A DNA stretch of 64,000 nucleotides from DASVHS01 sp035468985 (GTDB taxonomy: Bacteria; Acidobacteriota; Thermoanaerobaculia; Gp7-AA8), in NCBI GenBank assembly GCA_035468985.1, contig DATISF010000032.1, positions 24,116-88,115 on the forward strand, in the 5' to 3' direction. Position 1 is the first letter of the stretch. Each line of letters starts with the position of its first letter. The notes under the pieces are model-generated. The model was given only the letters and a program-made list of their open reading frames with translations. It made no database searches and was not told the origin of the DNA. Of this stretch, positions 42,784 through 51,590 are shown piece by piece. The translations under genes were made by a program, and so were the position numbers.

Positions 42784-43538
42784 CGCAGGCCGAGGTAGCT
42801 GAAGATCATGCCCGTGAGCTCGCCCTCGAGGTCATCGGGCGCCCTCAGTCCGTGCGTTCCTTCCTCGTCGATGATCACCGAGCGAATGACGGCCGCCAGA
42901 GTCAGCATCGAGAAGCGGATCGCCTCTTCCGGATCGGGATGGCTGATCTTTCCGCTGTGCGAGAGGAGAAGCGCGGTGAGCGCGGCGGTCGAGGCGCGGT
43001 TGATCTCGCCGGTTCTCCGTTTGATGTCGGGGTGCTTCTGCGCGTATTGAATGAGCGCGAGCACCAGCTTGCGCTTGCGGCGGTATCCCTCCACCGCGCC
43101 CCGGATCATCCCGCGCACCAGCTCCTCGGCCGAAACGTTCACGCGGCTGAGCGTCGTCAGCATCATCGAATTCTGTTCGCCGGCGCGCCAGAGGTACCGC
43201 TCGTAAACGCCGCGGATCAGCGCGTCCTTGTTGGGAAAGCGGCGGTAGACGACACCGACCGAGACGCCGGCGCGCCTGGCGATGGCCGGAACGGTGGCGG
43301 CCTCGAGGCCGTCGTCTTCGAGCACGCGCTCCGCGGCGTCGAGCAACCGGTTGAGGGTCTGGAGGCTCCGCTCCTGTTTCGGCGGACTGGCGCGCAGGCG
43401 TTCGAAGATGTCGGCGGCCTCGTCGACTGGCGACCGCTGCGGCACGTGAGCAAAGATGGCCCTGACAGCCTTGTCGACATCCTGGCGATGCAGCACGACC
43501 ATCCGGGGCGGCTGTTTCACGAATTCAGATTGACACAT
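42780..43538 (-). CDS. TetR/AcrR-family transcriptional regulator
   Basis: A 252-aa regulator. The helix-turn-helix is at ATVPAIARRAGVSVGVVYRRFPNKDALI (about residues 79-106), after an unusual N-terminal extension of about 60 residues. The rest is a helical ligand-binding domain. The start is uncertain: ATG 43538 or ATG 43502. It is divergent from an ABC exporter, and the shared gap holds a GCGAAT-GTAA-ATTCGC palindrome over the exporter -10 box, so it very likely represses that exporter. Confidence 0.8.
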   Translation of the reverse strand: MCQSEFVKQPPRMVVLHRQDVDKAVRAIFAHVPQRSPVDEAADIFERLRASPPKQERSLQTLNRLLDAAERVLEDDGLEAATVPAIARRAGVSVGVVYRRFPNKDALIRGVYERYLWRAGEQNSMMLTTLSRVNVSAEELVRGMIRGAVEGYRRKRKLVLALIQYAQKHPDIKRRTGEINRASTAALTALLLSHSGKISHPDPEEAIRFSMLTLAAVIRSVIIDEEGTHGLRAPDDLEGELTGMIFSYLGLR

Positions 43539-43582
43539 CACGAATGCGAATGTAAATTCGCAAAAAAGCGAATCGAGATTCA
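43530..43582 (+). promoter_or_regulatory. Promoter plus palindromic operator of the ABC exporter
   Basis: TTGACA (43530-43535), 17-bp spacer, TAAATT (43553-43558). The perfect palindrome GCGAAT-gtaa-ATTCGC (43546-43561) covers the -10 box. A second, imperfect GCGAATcgaGATTCAC lies at 43568-43583 over the start region. This is the expected binding site of the divergent TetR protein. Confidence 0.7.
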
Positions 43583-43585
43583 CAT

Positions 43586-44518
43586 ATGAACGCAATCGAG
43601 ACCCGTGCCCTGCGGAAGGTCTATGGAGAGGTCGTGGCTCTCGACGCCCTCGACCTCGAGGTGCCGGAAGGGGAGTTCTTCGGCCTGCTCGGGCCGAACG
43701 GTGCCGGAAAGACGACCACGATCGGAATCCTCACGACGCGCGTCAGGAAGACGGCCGGCGAGGCGTTCGTGTCCGGCGCGAACGTCACCTCGCAGCCGGC
43801 GGAGACCCGGCAGCGCATCGGCGTCGTTCCCCAGCGGCCGAATCCCGATCGAAGCCTGCGCGTCGCCGAGAACCTCGTGTTTCACGCGACGTACTTCGGC
43901 GTGCGGCGTGCCGAGGCCGTGCGGCGCGCGGACGCGCTCCTCGACCGGCTGGGCATCGCGGAAAAGCGCAATGCGAAAGTCGATGCCCTCTCCGGCGGCC
44001 AGCAGCAGCGGCTGATGATCGCGCGGGCGCTGATCCACGAGCCGCGCGTGCTGTTTCTCGACGAGCCGACGGTCGGTCTCGATCCGCAGGCCCGGCTCGG
44101 GCTGTGGGACACGCTGCGCGAGGTCCACAAGCAGGGTCGAACGATCGTGATGACCACGCACTACATGGAAGAAGCGGATCAGCTCTGCGACAGGATCGCC
44201 ATCATCGACCGCGGCAAGCTGCTCGCGCTGGACACCCCGTCGAACCTGAAGGCGAAAGCGCCCGGCGACACGATCGTCGATATCGTCCTCGATGCCGATG
44301 CCGAGCCTCTCGTCGCCGCGGCGCGAACGACGCTGAGCGTAACGCGCGCCGAGGCTCGCGGGGCGACGCTGCGCGTGTTCACGCCGCGCGTCGGCGAGGC
44401 CGTGCCGGCCATACTCGCCCTGGCGGAGTCGCGTGGCCGCACCGTGAACGACATCCACATCTCCCGGCCCAGCCTGGAAACGCTTTTCATCTCTCTGACC
44501 GGAAGGAAGCTGACATGA
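43586..44518 (+). CDS. ABC transporter ATP-binding protein (ABC-2 type, drug/daunorubicin-like)
   Basis: A 310-aa ATPase. Walker A GPNGAGKTT (about 37-45), Q-loop in VVPQRPN, signature LSGGQQQR (about 137-144), Walker B VLFLDEP (about 157-163) and the H-loop TTHYMEEAD. The C-terminal DUF4162-like region (about 225-310) is typical of two-gene exporters. It overlaps the permease gene by 4 bp. Regulated by the TetR-type operator upstream. Confidence 0.9.
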   Translation: MNAIETRALRKVYGEVVALDALDLEVPEGEFFGLLGPNGAGKTTTIGILTTRVRKTAGEAFVSGANVTSQPAETRQRIGVVPQRPNPDRSLRVAENLVFHATYFGVRRAEAVRRADALLDRLGIAEKRNAKVDALSGGQQQRLMIARALIHEPRVLFLDEPTVGLDPQARLGLWDTLREVHKQGRTIVMTTHYMEEADQLCDRIAIIDRGKLLALDTPSNLKAKAPGDTIVDIVLDADAEPLVAAARTTLSVTRAEARGATLRVFTPRVGEAVPAILALAESRGRTVNDIHISRPSLETLFISLTGRKLT

Positions 44519-45309
44519 ACGACGCGTTTGCTCCCGTCTCTTCGCTGCGAATCTTCTGGGCGATCCTCATGCGCGACGTCACCGTGGCGCGGCGCGAGAT
44601 CGTTTCGTTTCTGGTACGCACGGCGCTGCAGCCGATCCTCTTCACGATCGTCTTCGGATTTCTATTGCCGAAGATGCAGATCATCCCGCACGGCTACACG
44701 ACGATGATGCTGCCGGGAATCGTGGCGTTGAGCCTCACGCTTTCCGCGGTGCAATCGGTGGCTCTCCCGATGGTCGCGGAGTTCGGCTACACGAAGGAGA
44801 TCGAGGATCGGCTCCTGGCGCCGATCCCGACGCCGCTCGTGGCCATCGAGAAGGTCGTCGCCGGAACAATCCAGGGGCTCATCGCCGCCGCGTTCGTGCT
44901 GCCCATGTCGCGGCTCATCATCGGACCGGTTCCCGGCATGACGTTTCGCAACGCTCCGATGCTGCTCCTGATCACGATTCTCGGAGGCGCCGCATTCTCC
45001 GCCCTCGGACTCTTCTTCGGCACGGCCATCGCGCCGCAGCAGATCGGGTTGATGTTCAGCGTGTTCATCGCGCCGATGATCATGTTCGGCTGCGCCTACT
45101 ACCCGTGGCGCGGACTCGATGCCATTCCGGCCATGAAGTACGCGGTGCTGATCAACCCGCTCGTCTACGCGTCGGAAGGAATGCGGGCGACGCTGACGCC
45201 TTCGGTGCCGCACATGCACCTCGGCGCCATCGTCGCCGCGCTGGTCATCCTCACCGCGATCTTCACCTGGCTCGGGCTTCGAGCCTTCATGAAGCGCGCG
45301 ATCTCGTGA
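44515..45309 (+). CDS. ABC-2 type transporter permease
   Basis: A 264-aa membrane protein with six hydrophobic helices and the ABC-2 pattern: SLRIFWAILMRDVTVARRE before helix 1, then FGFLLPKM, and EDRLLAPIPTPLVAIEK between helices. Start ATG 44515 overlaps the ATPase stop. The pair probably exports a hydrophobic compound or modifies the envelope; substrate unknown. It converges on a small exported protein gene. Confidence 0.88.
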   Translation: MNDAFAPVSSLRIFWAILMRDVTVARREIVSFLVRTALQPILFTIVFGFLLPKMQIIPHGYTTMMLPGIVALSLTLSAVQSVALPMVAEFGYTKEIEDRLLAPIPTPLVAIEKVVAGTIQGLIAAAFVLPMSRLIIGPVPGMTFRNAPMLLLITILGGAAFSALGLFFGTAIAPQQIGLMFSVFIAPMIMFGCAYYPWRGLDAIPAMKYAVLINPLVYASEGMRATLTPSVPHMHLGAIVAALVILTAIFTWLGLRAFMKRAIS

Positions 45310-45318
45310 GCGTCCGGC

Positions 45319-45561
45319 TCAGCGCCGGCCGACTTCCATTCCCGCTTCGGTCTCGGTGATGGCGTCGTTCACGAGAACGATCGCCTTCGCCCGATGGCCG
45401 CCCTTGTCGGGCGTCGCCAGATCGAGCTCGTGACGCGCGGCGCGCAGATGATCGAGAGCGGACCTCATGTGCGGTTGGGCGGCGCTCGCTCGTCCGGCGA
45501 TGAAACCGGTAGCGAGAATGACCACCAGCAGGAGAATGGTGAAAAGAGAACTGCGCTTCAT
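45319..45561 (-). CDS. Small exported helical protein, paralogue A
   Basis: An 80-aa protein with an N-terminal signal anchor (MKRSSLFTILLLVVILATGFIAG) and a mature part predicted as two helices: HMRSALDHLRAARHELDLA, then DKGGHRAKAIVLVNDAITE. This DKGGHR helical-hairpin pattern recurs in small proteins of many Gram-negatives; function unknown. It is paralogous to the gene 12 bp upstream. Confidence 0.65.
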   Translation of the reverse strand: MKRSSLFTILLLVVILATGFIAGRASAAQPHMRSALDHLRAARHELDLATPDKGGHRAKAIVLVNDAITETEAGMEVGRR

Positions 45562-45573
45562 CGTGCCTCCTTA

Positions 45574-45816
45574 TCAGTGTGAATCGGCGTACTCCATCCC
45601 GGCCTGGACTTCGGAAATGGCGTTGTTGACGATCTCGATCGCCCGGACGCGATGTCCGCCTTTGTCAGCCATGGCGGAATCGAGTTGGCCTTTCGCGGCG
45701 CGAAGGTGGTCGAGGGCTGCGGCCATGTGCGGCTGACCGGAACCACTCGCACAGCCGGCCGCGAAACCGGCGACGAGAGTGACCAGGGCGAGGAGCGCGA
45801 AGAGAGTCCGTCGCAT
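45574..45816 (-). CDS. Small lipoprotein, paralogue B of the DKGGHR pair
   Basis: An 80-aa protein with a lipobox-like signal (LVAGFAAGC, cysteine at residue 22) and a mature region closely matching its neighbour: QPHMAAALDHLRAAKGQLD, then DKGGHRVRAIEIVNNAISE. One paralogue keeps a cysteine for lipidation and the other does not, so they may sit at different membranes. ATG 45816 has GGAGG upstream. Confidence 0.65.
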   Translation of the reverse strand: MRRTLFALLALVTLVAGFAAGCASGSGQPHMAAALDHLRAAKGQLDSAMADKGGHRVRAIEIVNNAISEVQAGMEYADSH

Positions 45817-45887
45817 CGCATACCTCCACTCGTCAGGGATTGCAGGGGAATAGACGAGTACGCCTGGGCGGCCGTTTACGCCGCGGC

Positions 45888-46445
45888 TTATTTGAACATG
45901 AGGTGGGCCAGCTCCGCCTCGGCGTTCCAGTAGATGATCGCCACGGCTGTCACGTCGAACGCGGCGTGCGCGCAGATGGGTATCCACAGCCGTCCCGTGA
46001 CGGCGTAGATCGACCCGAAGACGAGACCGGTGAGCACGGCCTGTTCGACGCCAGGAAGCCCCTGATCCCAATCGTGCGCGGCGGCAAATAACGCGGTTGT
46101 GATCAGCACGATCGCTGTTTTCGATCGAATCAATTTGCCGAGCCGGTCAAAGAGGAAGGCGCGAAAGACGATTTCCTCGCCGAAGCCGGCGGCGATGACC
46201 AGTGCCAGGATCGCCGCGGCCGCGGCCGGGTTTCCGGCGAGAAAGGCGTACGTGTGATTGATCGGATCGGCGCCGACGAGGGGCATGACGACCGCCTTCA
46301 TCACGATCTTGAACGCCGCACCGAAAGTCACTCCGAGGGCCACGGTGGCGAGCCAGTTTCGCGGCGGCGCGAGCCCGAGCTCACTCCATGGCTTCCGCGT
46401 GAGTCGCGCCCAAAGCAGGACGAGAAGCGCGGCCGCGGTGGTCAT
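45888..46445 (-). CDS. CPBP-family intramembrane metalloprotease
   Basis: A 185-aa membrane protein with about five helices. EEIVFRAFLFDRL (about 91-103) supplies the EExxxR motif, FAAAH the second and HAAFD the third motif of the CAAX-protease/ABI group, whose bacterial members cleave within the membrane or process peptides. The first helix is close to the start, and the protein is shorter than many relatives. It starts directly after the stop of a small membrane protein gene. Confidence 0.8.
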   Translation of the reverse strand: MTTAAALLVLLWARLTRKPWSELGLAPPRNWLATVALGVTFGAAFKIVMKAVVMPLVGADPINHTYAFLAGNPAAAAAILALVIAAGFGEEIVFRAFLFDRLGKLIRSKTAIVLITTALFAAAHDWDQGLPGVEQAVLTGLVFGSIYAVTGRLWIPICAHAAFDVTAVAIIYWNAEAELAHLMFK

Positions 46446-46613
46446 TTACTGTGCCTTTTTGGCCAGCAGCCATCCGATCACGAACAACGCGCCGCCGATC
46501 GCCAGCAGGCGCACTTCGATCCCGACGTTGTCCCGGAACAGGCCCATGCCGAGGCCGATGGGAAGGAGCAGCATCGCGAAGAGCTGGAGCAGCCTGCCGA
46601 ACTGCACCATCAT
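46446..46613 (-). CDS. Small two-helix membrane protein
   Basis: A 55-aa frame, MMVQFGRLLQLFAMLLLPIG then a second helix (LLAIGGALFVIGWLLAK) and a KKAQ end. ATG 46613 overlaps the stop of the HEAT-cyclophilin gene by 4 bp and its stop abuts the protease start, so it is embedded in a tight operon. Function unknown; the coupling argues it is real. Confidence 0.6.
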   Translation of the reverse strand: MMVQFGRLLQLFAMLLLPIGLGMGLFRDNVGIEVRLLAIGGALFVIGWLLAKKAQ

Positions 46614-48631
46614 GGTGTGGGTATACGCTCGTCGATGGTGATCGTTTCAACCCGATCGCCGCGCTCGGTCTGATCGACGACGCTGTTCATCCCCGCCGAC
46701 ACCCGCCCGAAGATCGTATAGCCGCCGTCGAGGTGCGGCTGCGGCGAGTGTGTGATGAAGAACTGCGATCCCCCGGTGTCGGGGCCGGAGAGCGCCATGC
46801 CCACGGCCCCGCGCGTGTATTTCTGGAGGTTGATCTCATCGCGGATCGCGTATCCCGGCCCGCCGTTCTGATCGTTCCGCGGATCGCCACCCTGGATGAC
46901 GAAATTCGGCACGACGCGCATGAACGTCGTGTTGTCGAAGTACTTCTTGCTCGCCAGCTGTGCGAAGTTCCACGCGGTCATCGGCGCATCCTGCGGCAGA
47001 AGTGCGATGTCGATCGCGCCGCGCGTCATGTGGATCGTGGCCGTGTGCGGCTGCCGGGACCACGTCACGATCTGAGCGTAATCGGCGGTTGCCGGCAGCG
47101 GCGTGTATTGGGGTCGGGGCTTGTGCAGTTTCTCTTCGATCAGATCGGCCGCGAGGCGGCGCACGACCGGATCGTTGTCTTTCAACAGCCCTCGGAGGAA
47201 GGTTTCGTTGGTCATCCCGCGAATCGCCGCCAGCCGCGCATCATTCAGTTGATCCGCGCGGGCGTGCTGCTCGGCGGACAGGAGCGAAGCGTCCTTCAAC
47301 TCGGCCGGCTCATTTTTCGACAGCACGTAGCGCTCGATCGCGTTGGAGCGCACGATCGCGTCGGGGTCACCGAGCCTCGTTCGGATGAGATCCATATCGT
47401 CGTCCACCGCGTCGTCGGGAATGGTGCCGATGGCGTTCTCACGAACGAGCAGATCGGGATCGTTCGCGTAGCGGCGTCGCAGCATCGATCCGTTCTTCTT
47501 CAACTGGGCGGCCGCTTCGAGAACGCGCACCTTCGCCCACGCCGTGAGCTCGGCAGGGATGAGCGACGGGTTGGTGTCGCCGAAGTGCTTCGCGATGGAG
47601 CCGGCGGCGAGCTCGCGCTCCCACATCGAACCGTTCGTGGCGATATCGAGCAGCCGCTTCCGCGCGGTCTCGTTGGTCTCTCCGTACCAGCCGAGAATGT
47701 CGATGGAGGCCGAGCGTGTCCCGGGATCGGGATCATCGCTCAACGCAAGAATCCGCGGCATCTCGGCCGGTTCGAGGACCGCGGCATTCTTCGCCGCCAG
47801 CCGTCCCACGGCAGTCAGTGCGTTCGTGCGCACCCACGGGTTGACGTCGCCGAGCGCGCGGACGATGACAGGCATCGACGCCGGAGCACCGATGCGGCCC
47901 AGTGCCGTTACCGCGTACGCGCGGGTGAGCGCGTTGCCGTCGCCGGTCACTAATTCGAGTTTCTCGCGCGCGCTGGCCACCGGTCGGCGTGACAGCGCGT
48001 AGGCTGCTTCCTGGCGCAGACCGCCGATCTCCGACGACAGTTGACTCAACGCGGCTGTGCTCGCCGGATCCGAGTCGAACCGGAACAGAAACCGGATGGC
48101 GCGTCCCCGCGCTCCTTCCGCCCCCGACGTCGTCAATGCCGCGTATCGCCCGATCGGCACGTCCTTCGCCATCTTCGACAGCGCCTCGGCCGCTTCAGCG
48201 GCGACCGTCGCGTTGCCGTCGTTGGCCAGCTTGAAGAGCGTTTCGATCGCGGCCTTGTCACCGATCTCGCCGAGCGCGAAGGCCACGGTCGTGCGAACGC
48301 CGGCGTCGCCATCGTCGCTCATCGCCGTCAGCTCGGCCACTCCGGCCTGACGTTCGTCGGCATCGCGCTCGCCGTTGCCGTTCGTATCCGCAAATGTGTG
48401 CGGTCCGATGCGGCCGAGAGCGAGGGCGATGCGCGCGCGGTGAAGAGGGTTCGGCTGCTGCACCCACTGCGCGACGACGGCGGCGTCGTACTCGCGCCGG
48501 TCTTCGAGCGCCAGAATCTGCGCCTCTTCCTCGACGGTCAATCCATGAACCTCGGCCGGCGCGGCCGCCGGTCGCGGTGGCACCGTGCATGCGAGGGGCA
48601 GAAGCGCGAGAAGGACGAGCTTGCGCATCAT
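46610..48631 (-). CDS. HEAT-repeat lipoprotein fused to a cyclophilin peptidyl-prolyl isomerase
   Basis: A 673-aa protein. A lipobox-like signal (LLALLPLAC, Cys about 15) precedes a long region of HEAT-type repeats (about 60-480; for example VRTTVAFALGEIGDKAAI, VRTNALTAVGRLAAKNA). The last 160 residues are a cyclophilin: IHMTRGAIDIALLPQDAPM, FMRVVPNFVIQGGDPR and GSQFFITHSPQPHLDGGYTIFG. It would work in the periplasm as a folding catalyst held by a scaffold. It overlaps the aminopeptidase P gene and the small membrane protein gene by 4 bp each. Confidence 0.85.
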   Translation of the reverse strand: MMRKLVLLALLPLACTVPPRPAAAPAEVHGLTVEEEAQILALEDRREYDAAVVAQWVQQPNPLHRARIALALGRIGPHTFADTNGNGERDADERQAGVAELTAMSDDGDAGVRTTVAFALGEIGDKAAIETLFKLANDGNATVAAEAAEALSKMAKDVPIGRYAALTTSGAEGARGRAIRFLFRFDSDPASTAALSQLSSEIGGLRQEAAYALSRRPVASAREKLELVTGDGNALTRAYAVTALGRIGAPASMPVIVRALGDVNPWVRTNALTAVGRLAAKNAAVLEPAEMPRILALSDDPDPGTRSASIDILGWYGETNETARKRLLDIATNGSMWERELAAGSIAKHFGDTNPSLIPAELTAWAKVRVLEAAAQLKKNGSMLRRRYANDPDLLVRENAIGTIPDDAVDDDMDLIRTRLGDPDAIVRSNAIERYVLSKNEPAELKDASLLSAEQHARADQLNDARLAAIRGMTNETFLRGLLKDNDPVVRRLAADLIEEKLHKPRPQYTPLPATADYAQIVTWSRQPHTATIHMTRGAIDIALLPQDAPMTAWNFAQLASKKYFDNTTFMRVVPNFVIQGGDPRNDQNGGPGYAIRDEINLQKYTRGAVGMALSGPDTGGSQFFITHSPQPHLDGGYTIFGRVSAGMNSVVDQTERGDRVETITIDERIPTP

Positions 48632-50097
48632 CGGGCCGACGCCTGGAACGCCTCGATGTCGGCGATCGATCGTGGCGCGCCCGCGCTGAGCACCCGGGCC
48701 GCGCCGTCGGCGATGAGGACATCGTCCTCGATCCTGACGCCGATGCCGTTGTACTTGTCGAGCGCGGCGCGAATCTTGTCCTGTTCATCGTTCGACAACG
48801 ACGTGAACTCGGGACTGTTCACGACGTCGTCGCGGCGGACGTACACACCCGGCTCGACGGTGACGACCATGTTCGGCTCGAGATTGCCGTCGACATCCCA
48901 CACATCGTGAACATCGAGGCCGAGGTGGTGCCCGACGCCGTGCCGGAAATAGAGGTACACCTGCTTCGGATCGTCTTTCGCAATCAGACCGAGCCTCAGC
49001 AGATCGCGGCCGAGAGATGCCGTGGCGGCGTTGTCGATGTCCTTCAAGCGCGCTCCCGCTCTCGCGGCAGCGATGCCCGCGTTCTGCGCGGCCAGCACCG
49101 CTTCGTAGATTGCGCGCTGTGCCGGCGTGAACCTTCCGTTCGCCGGATACGTGCGCGTGACGTCCGCCGAATAGCCCTCGATCTCGGCGCCGAGGTCGGT
49201 GAGCATGAGACCGTTGCGGTCGACGGGCGCGTTGTTCTCTTCGTAGTGCAGCGTGGTCGAGTTCAAGCCCGCGGCGACGATCGACGGAAATCCCCATGAT
49301 TCCGCGCCGAGGTCGCGGTAGGTCGCGGCCACGACAGCGTCGACCTGGCTCTCGTTCGTTGCGGTGAGCGCGCGCTTCATCGCCGCTTTCTGCGCTGCGA
49401 CGGTGATGTCGATCGCGCGCTGCATGGCTACGATCTCCGCGGGACTCTTGACCTCGCGCATGGCGCGGATCAGCGGCTGCGCGTCGCGGAATCTCGCTTC
49501 CGGAAACCGCTGGCGCAGATCGTTCGCGAACTGCTGTTCATCCGTGAGCGGTTGCGTGGCGGATCCGCGACTGGCGTGCGCGAGCCAGATCTCGGCGTTC
49601 CCGGCGAGGACCGCTCTGTAAAACGACGGTGCGCTGCGCGTCGGAAACCGTTCCGTGTCGTTGCCGCGCCGCCATGGCATGCCGAGGAGCATCGCCGCCA
49701 CGAACGGCCGGAAGGCGCTCGATGACTCGACGCGTTTGATGCCGCTGATCTTCGTGATCGCGTCATGAGTGAGAGCGCCTCCGCCCCAGATCGCCGTTTG
49801 CGGGTTGCGATCGGTCACGAACACCACTTCCCTGAAGTCGGACTCAGCGGGCATCAGGATGAGCGTCGTATCGGACTGCGTGATTCCGGTCAGGTAGAGC
49901 AGATTGTCGCCCTGGCGGAATGGCCAGGTGACGTCGCCGTTCCGGGTCGCGGGACGGGGGGAAAAAACGATGAGCATCCCGTTCGGCCCGATCTCCTTCG
50001 CCAGCCGCGCGCGCCTCGCGGCGTGCTCGGCGGCGTCGGTGGCAAACACATTCGATGCAAGGATTACCGCAAGAATGGCGATCGCGGCGCGCTTCAT
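48628..50097 (-). CDS. Xaa-Pro aminopeptidase (M24B), exported
   Basis: A 489-aa enzyme with a signal peptide (MKRAAIAILAVILASNVFA), an AMP_N domain (about 25-155; NLLYLTGITQSDTTLILMP) and a pita-bread M24 domain. Metal ligands are visible in DLGAEIEGYSADVTRTYP (two Asp), RHGVGHHLGLDVHD (His), VTVEPGVY (Glu) and GVRIEDDVL (Glu). It removes N-terminal residues before proline, here probably in the periplasm, next to a proline isomerase. ATG 50097 chosen because upstream frame is repeat-like. Confidence 0.88.
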   Translation of the reverse strand: MKRAAIAILAVILASNVFATDAAEHAARRARLAKEIGPNGMLIVFSPRPATRNGDVTWPFRQGDNLLYLTGITQSDTTLILMPAESDFREVVFVTDRNPQTAIWGGGALTHDAITKISGIKRVESSSAFRPFVAAMLLGMPWRRGNDTERFPTRSAPSFYRAVLAGNAEIWLAHASRGSATQPLTDEQQFANDLRQRFPEARFRDAQPLIRAMREVKSPAEIVAMQRAIDITVAAQKAAMKRALTATNESQVDAVVAATYRDLGAESWGFPSIVAAGLNSTTLHYEENNAPVDRNGLMLTDLGAEIEGYSADVTRTYPANGRFTPAQRAIYEAVLAAQNAGIAAARAGARLKDIDNAATASLGRDLLRLGLIAKDDPKQVYLYFRHGVGHHLGLDVHDVWDVDGNLEPNMVVTVEPGVYVRRDDVVNSPEFTSLSNDEQDKIRAALDKYNGIGVRIEDDVLIADGAARVLSAGAPRSIADIEAFQASAR

Positions 50098-50274
50098 GGC
50101 CCCGTATCGTATCCGCATTGAGCAGGCCTCGGGCGCCTCACGCCTCGGGCCCCTCGGTTGCCCCACCGGCCCGGCCGGGATCTGAGGCCGAGGCCTCCCT
50201 GTGACATCCATCACCCCCCGGTGTGAGACGATCCGTTGCCTGTGGTTGGTGTTACCGACGAAACTCCCCCTGCG

Positions 50275-50934
50275 ATGACGGACGTGGTGATCGAGGCGGA
50301 CCGCCTATCCCGCCGATTCGGCCGCCGTTGGGCCCTGACGGAGGTCTCGTTTCAGGTGCCGCGCGGAGCGGTCATGATGGTGGCGGGGCGTAACGGCTCC
50401 GGGAAATCGACCCTGTTTCGGGTGATTGCGACCGTCCTGAAACCGGACAGCGGGCGCGCGACGGTGGCGGGATTCGACGTCGTGCGCGAGCGTCAGGACG
50501 TCCGCAAGGCGATTGCGCTCCTCAGCCACTATTCGTATCTCTACGAGTCGCTCACGGCCCGCGAGAACCTCCAAGTCGCCGCCGACCACCTCGGCATCGG
50601 CCGGGGCGGAATCATGAATCTGCTCGAGCGGGTCACGCTCGCCGGCCGTGCCGACGATGCGGTGGCAACGTTCTCCGCAGGGATGCGCAAACGGCTGTCG
50701 TTTGCGCGCATCCTGCTGCAGGAACCGCAGATCGTGTTCCTCGACGAGCCGTACGGCCAGCTCGATCCGCAGGGATTCGCGCTCGTCGACGACGTCATCC
50801 GCGAGCTGAAAGCGCGCGGGACGACGGTGCTCCTGGCGACGCACCAGCTCGAGCGCGGCGGAAAACTCGCCGACCTCGCGCTGCATCTCGAGCAGGGACG
50901 CGTACAGTCCTTCGGGCCGGTGGTGCGGTCATGA
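50275..50934 (+). CDS. ccmA: Cytochrome c biogenesis ABC ATPase CcmA
   Basis: A 219-aa ATPase of the CcmABCD complex that frees holo-CcmE from CcmC. Walker A GRNGSGKST (about 39-47), a variant signature FSAGMRKRLSFAR (about 135-147) and Walker B IVFLDEPYGQLD. ATG 50275 was chosen; TTG/GTG starts further up would add about 10 residues. It overlaps ccmB by 4 bp. The 177 bp before it hold GC-rich, partly palindromic DNA (about 50117-50187) without a clear promoter. Confidence 0.88.
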   Translation: MTDVVIEADRLSRRFGRRWALTEVSFQVPRGAVMMVAGRNGSGKSTLFRVIATVLKPDSGRATVAGFDVVRERQDVRKAIALLSHYSYLYESLTARENLQVAADHLGIGRGGIMNLLERVTLAGRADDAVATFSAGMRKRLSFARILLQEPQIVFLDEPYGQLDPQGFALVDDVIRELKARGTTVLLATHQLERGGKLADLALHLEQGRVQSFGPVVRS

Positions 50935-51587
50935 TTGCCGCCCTCCGAAAGGAAATCCTCCTCCAGTGGCGCACGCGCGCGCAGTTCATCGCCGTATTCA
51001 TCTTCGGGGCGACGGCGCTCCTGCTGTTCAGTTTCGGGGTCGGACCGAATTCCGAGATCCTGCGGCAGTTTTCGGCGGGATTCCTATGGCTGGGTCTGCT
51101 TCTGTCGTCGACCCTGACGCTCGCGGAAAGCTTCCACGCGGAGATGGAAAACCGGGCACTGGAAGGGCTGCTCTTGTTGCCGGCGGACCCGCGCGCTCTC
51201 TACTACGGTAAGGCCGTGGCGAACTGGATACAGCTGACGCTGCTCGGCTCGGCACTCGTTCCGGTGATGGTCGTGCTTTACGACGCCGGGACGACCCGGG
51301 TGCTGACTCTGCTGGCGATCATCGCGCTCGGCGCGGCGGGGCTTTCTGCCCCGGGAACGTTGTACGCCGCCATGACCGCGCAGGTGAGGTCGAAACAGAC
51401 TCTCCTCCCTTTGCTGTTGTTCCCTTTGATCGTTCCGGCTCTTCTGGCCTCGGTCAAGGCAACATCTCTCGTGATTCTCGGTGATCCCATGAAAGCACTC
51501 GGCTCGTGGATGGCCCTTCTCGGCGCATTTGACGCAATTTACTGGGCGCTCTGCGGGCTTTTCTACAGCCGCGTGGTCGAGGAGTGA
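50931..51587 (+). CDS. ccmB: Heme exporter protein B CcmB
   Basis: A 218-aa six-helix membrane protein partnering CcmA. KEILLQWRTRAQFIAVFIF at the start, then FLWLGLLLSSTLTLAESFHAEMENRALEGLLLLP with the conserved E-x-E-x3-L region, and LPLLLFPLIVPALLASV. It is 4 bp into ccmA and 3 bp before ccmC. Confidence 0.92.
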   Translation: MIAALRKEILLQWRTRAQFIAVFIFGATALLLFSFGVGPNSEILRQFSAGFLWLGLLLSSTLTLAESFHAEMENRALEGLLLLPADPRALYYGKAVANWIQLTLLGSALVPVMVVLYDAGTTRVLTLLAIIALGAAGLSAPGTLYAAMTAQVRSKQTLLPLLLFPLIVPALLASVKATSLVILGDPMKALGSWMALLGAFDAIYWALCGLFYSRVVEE

Positions 51588-51590
51588 CCT

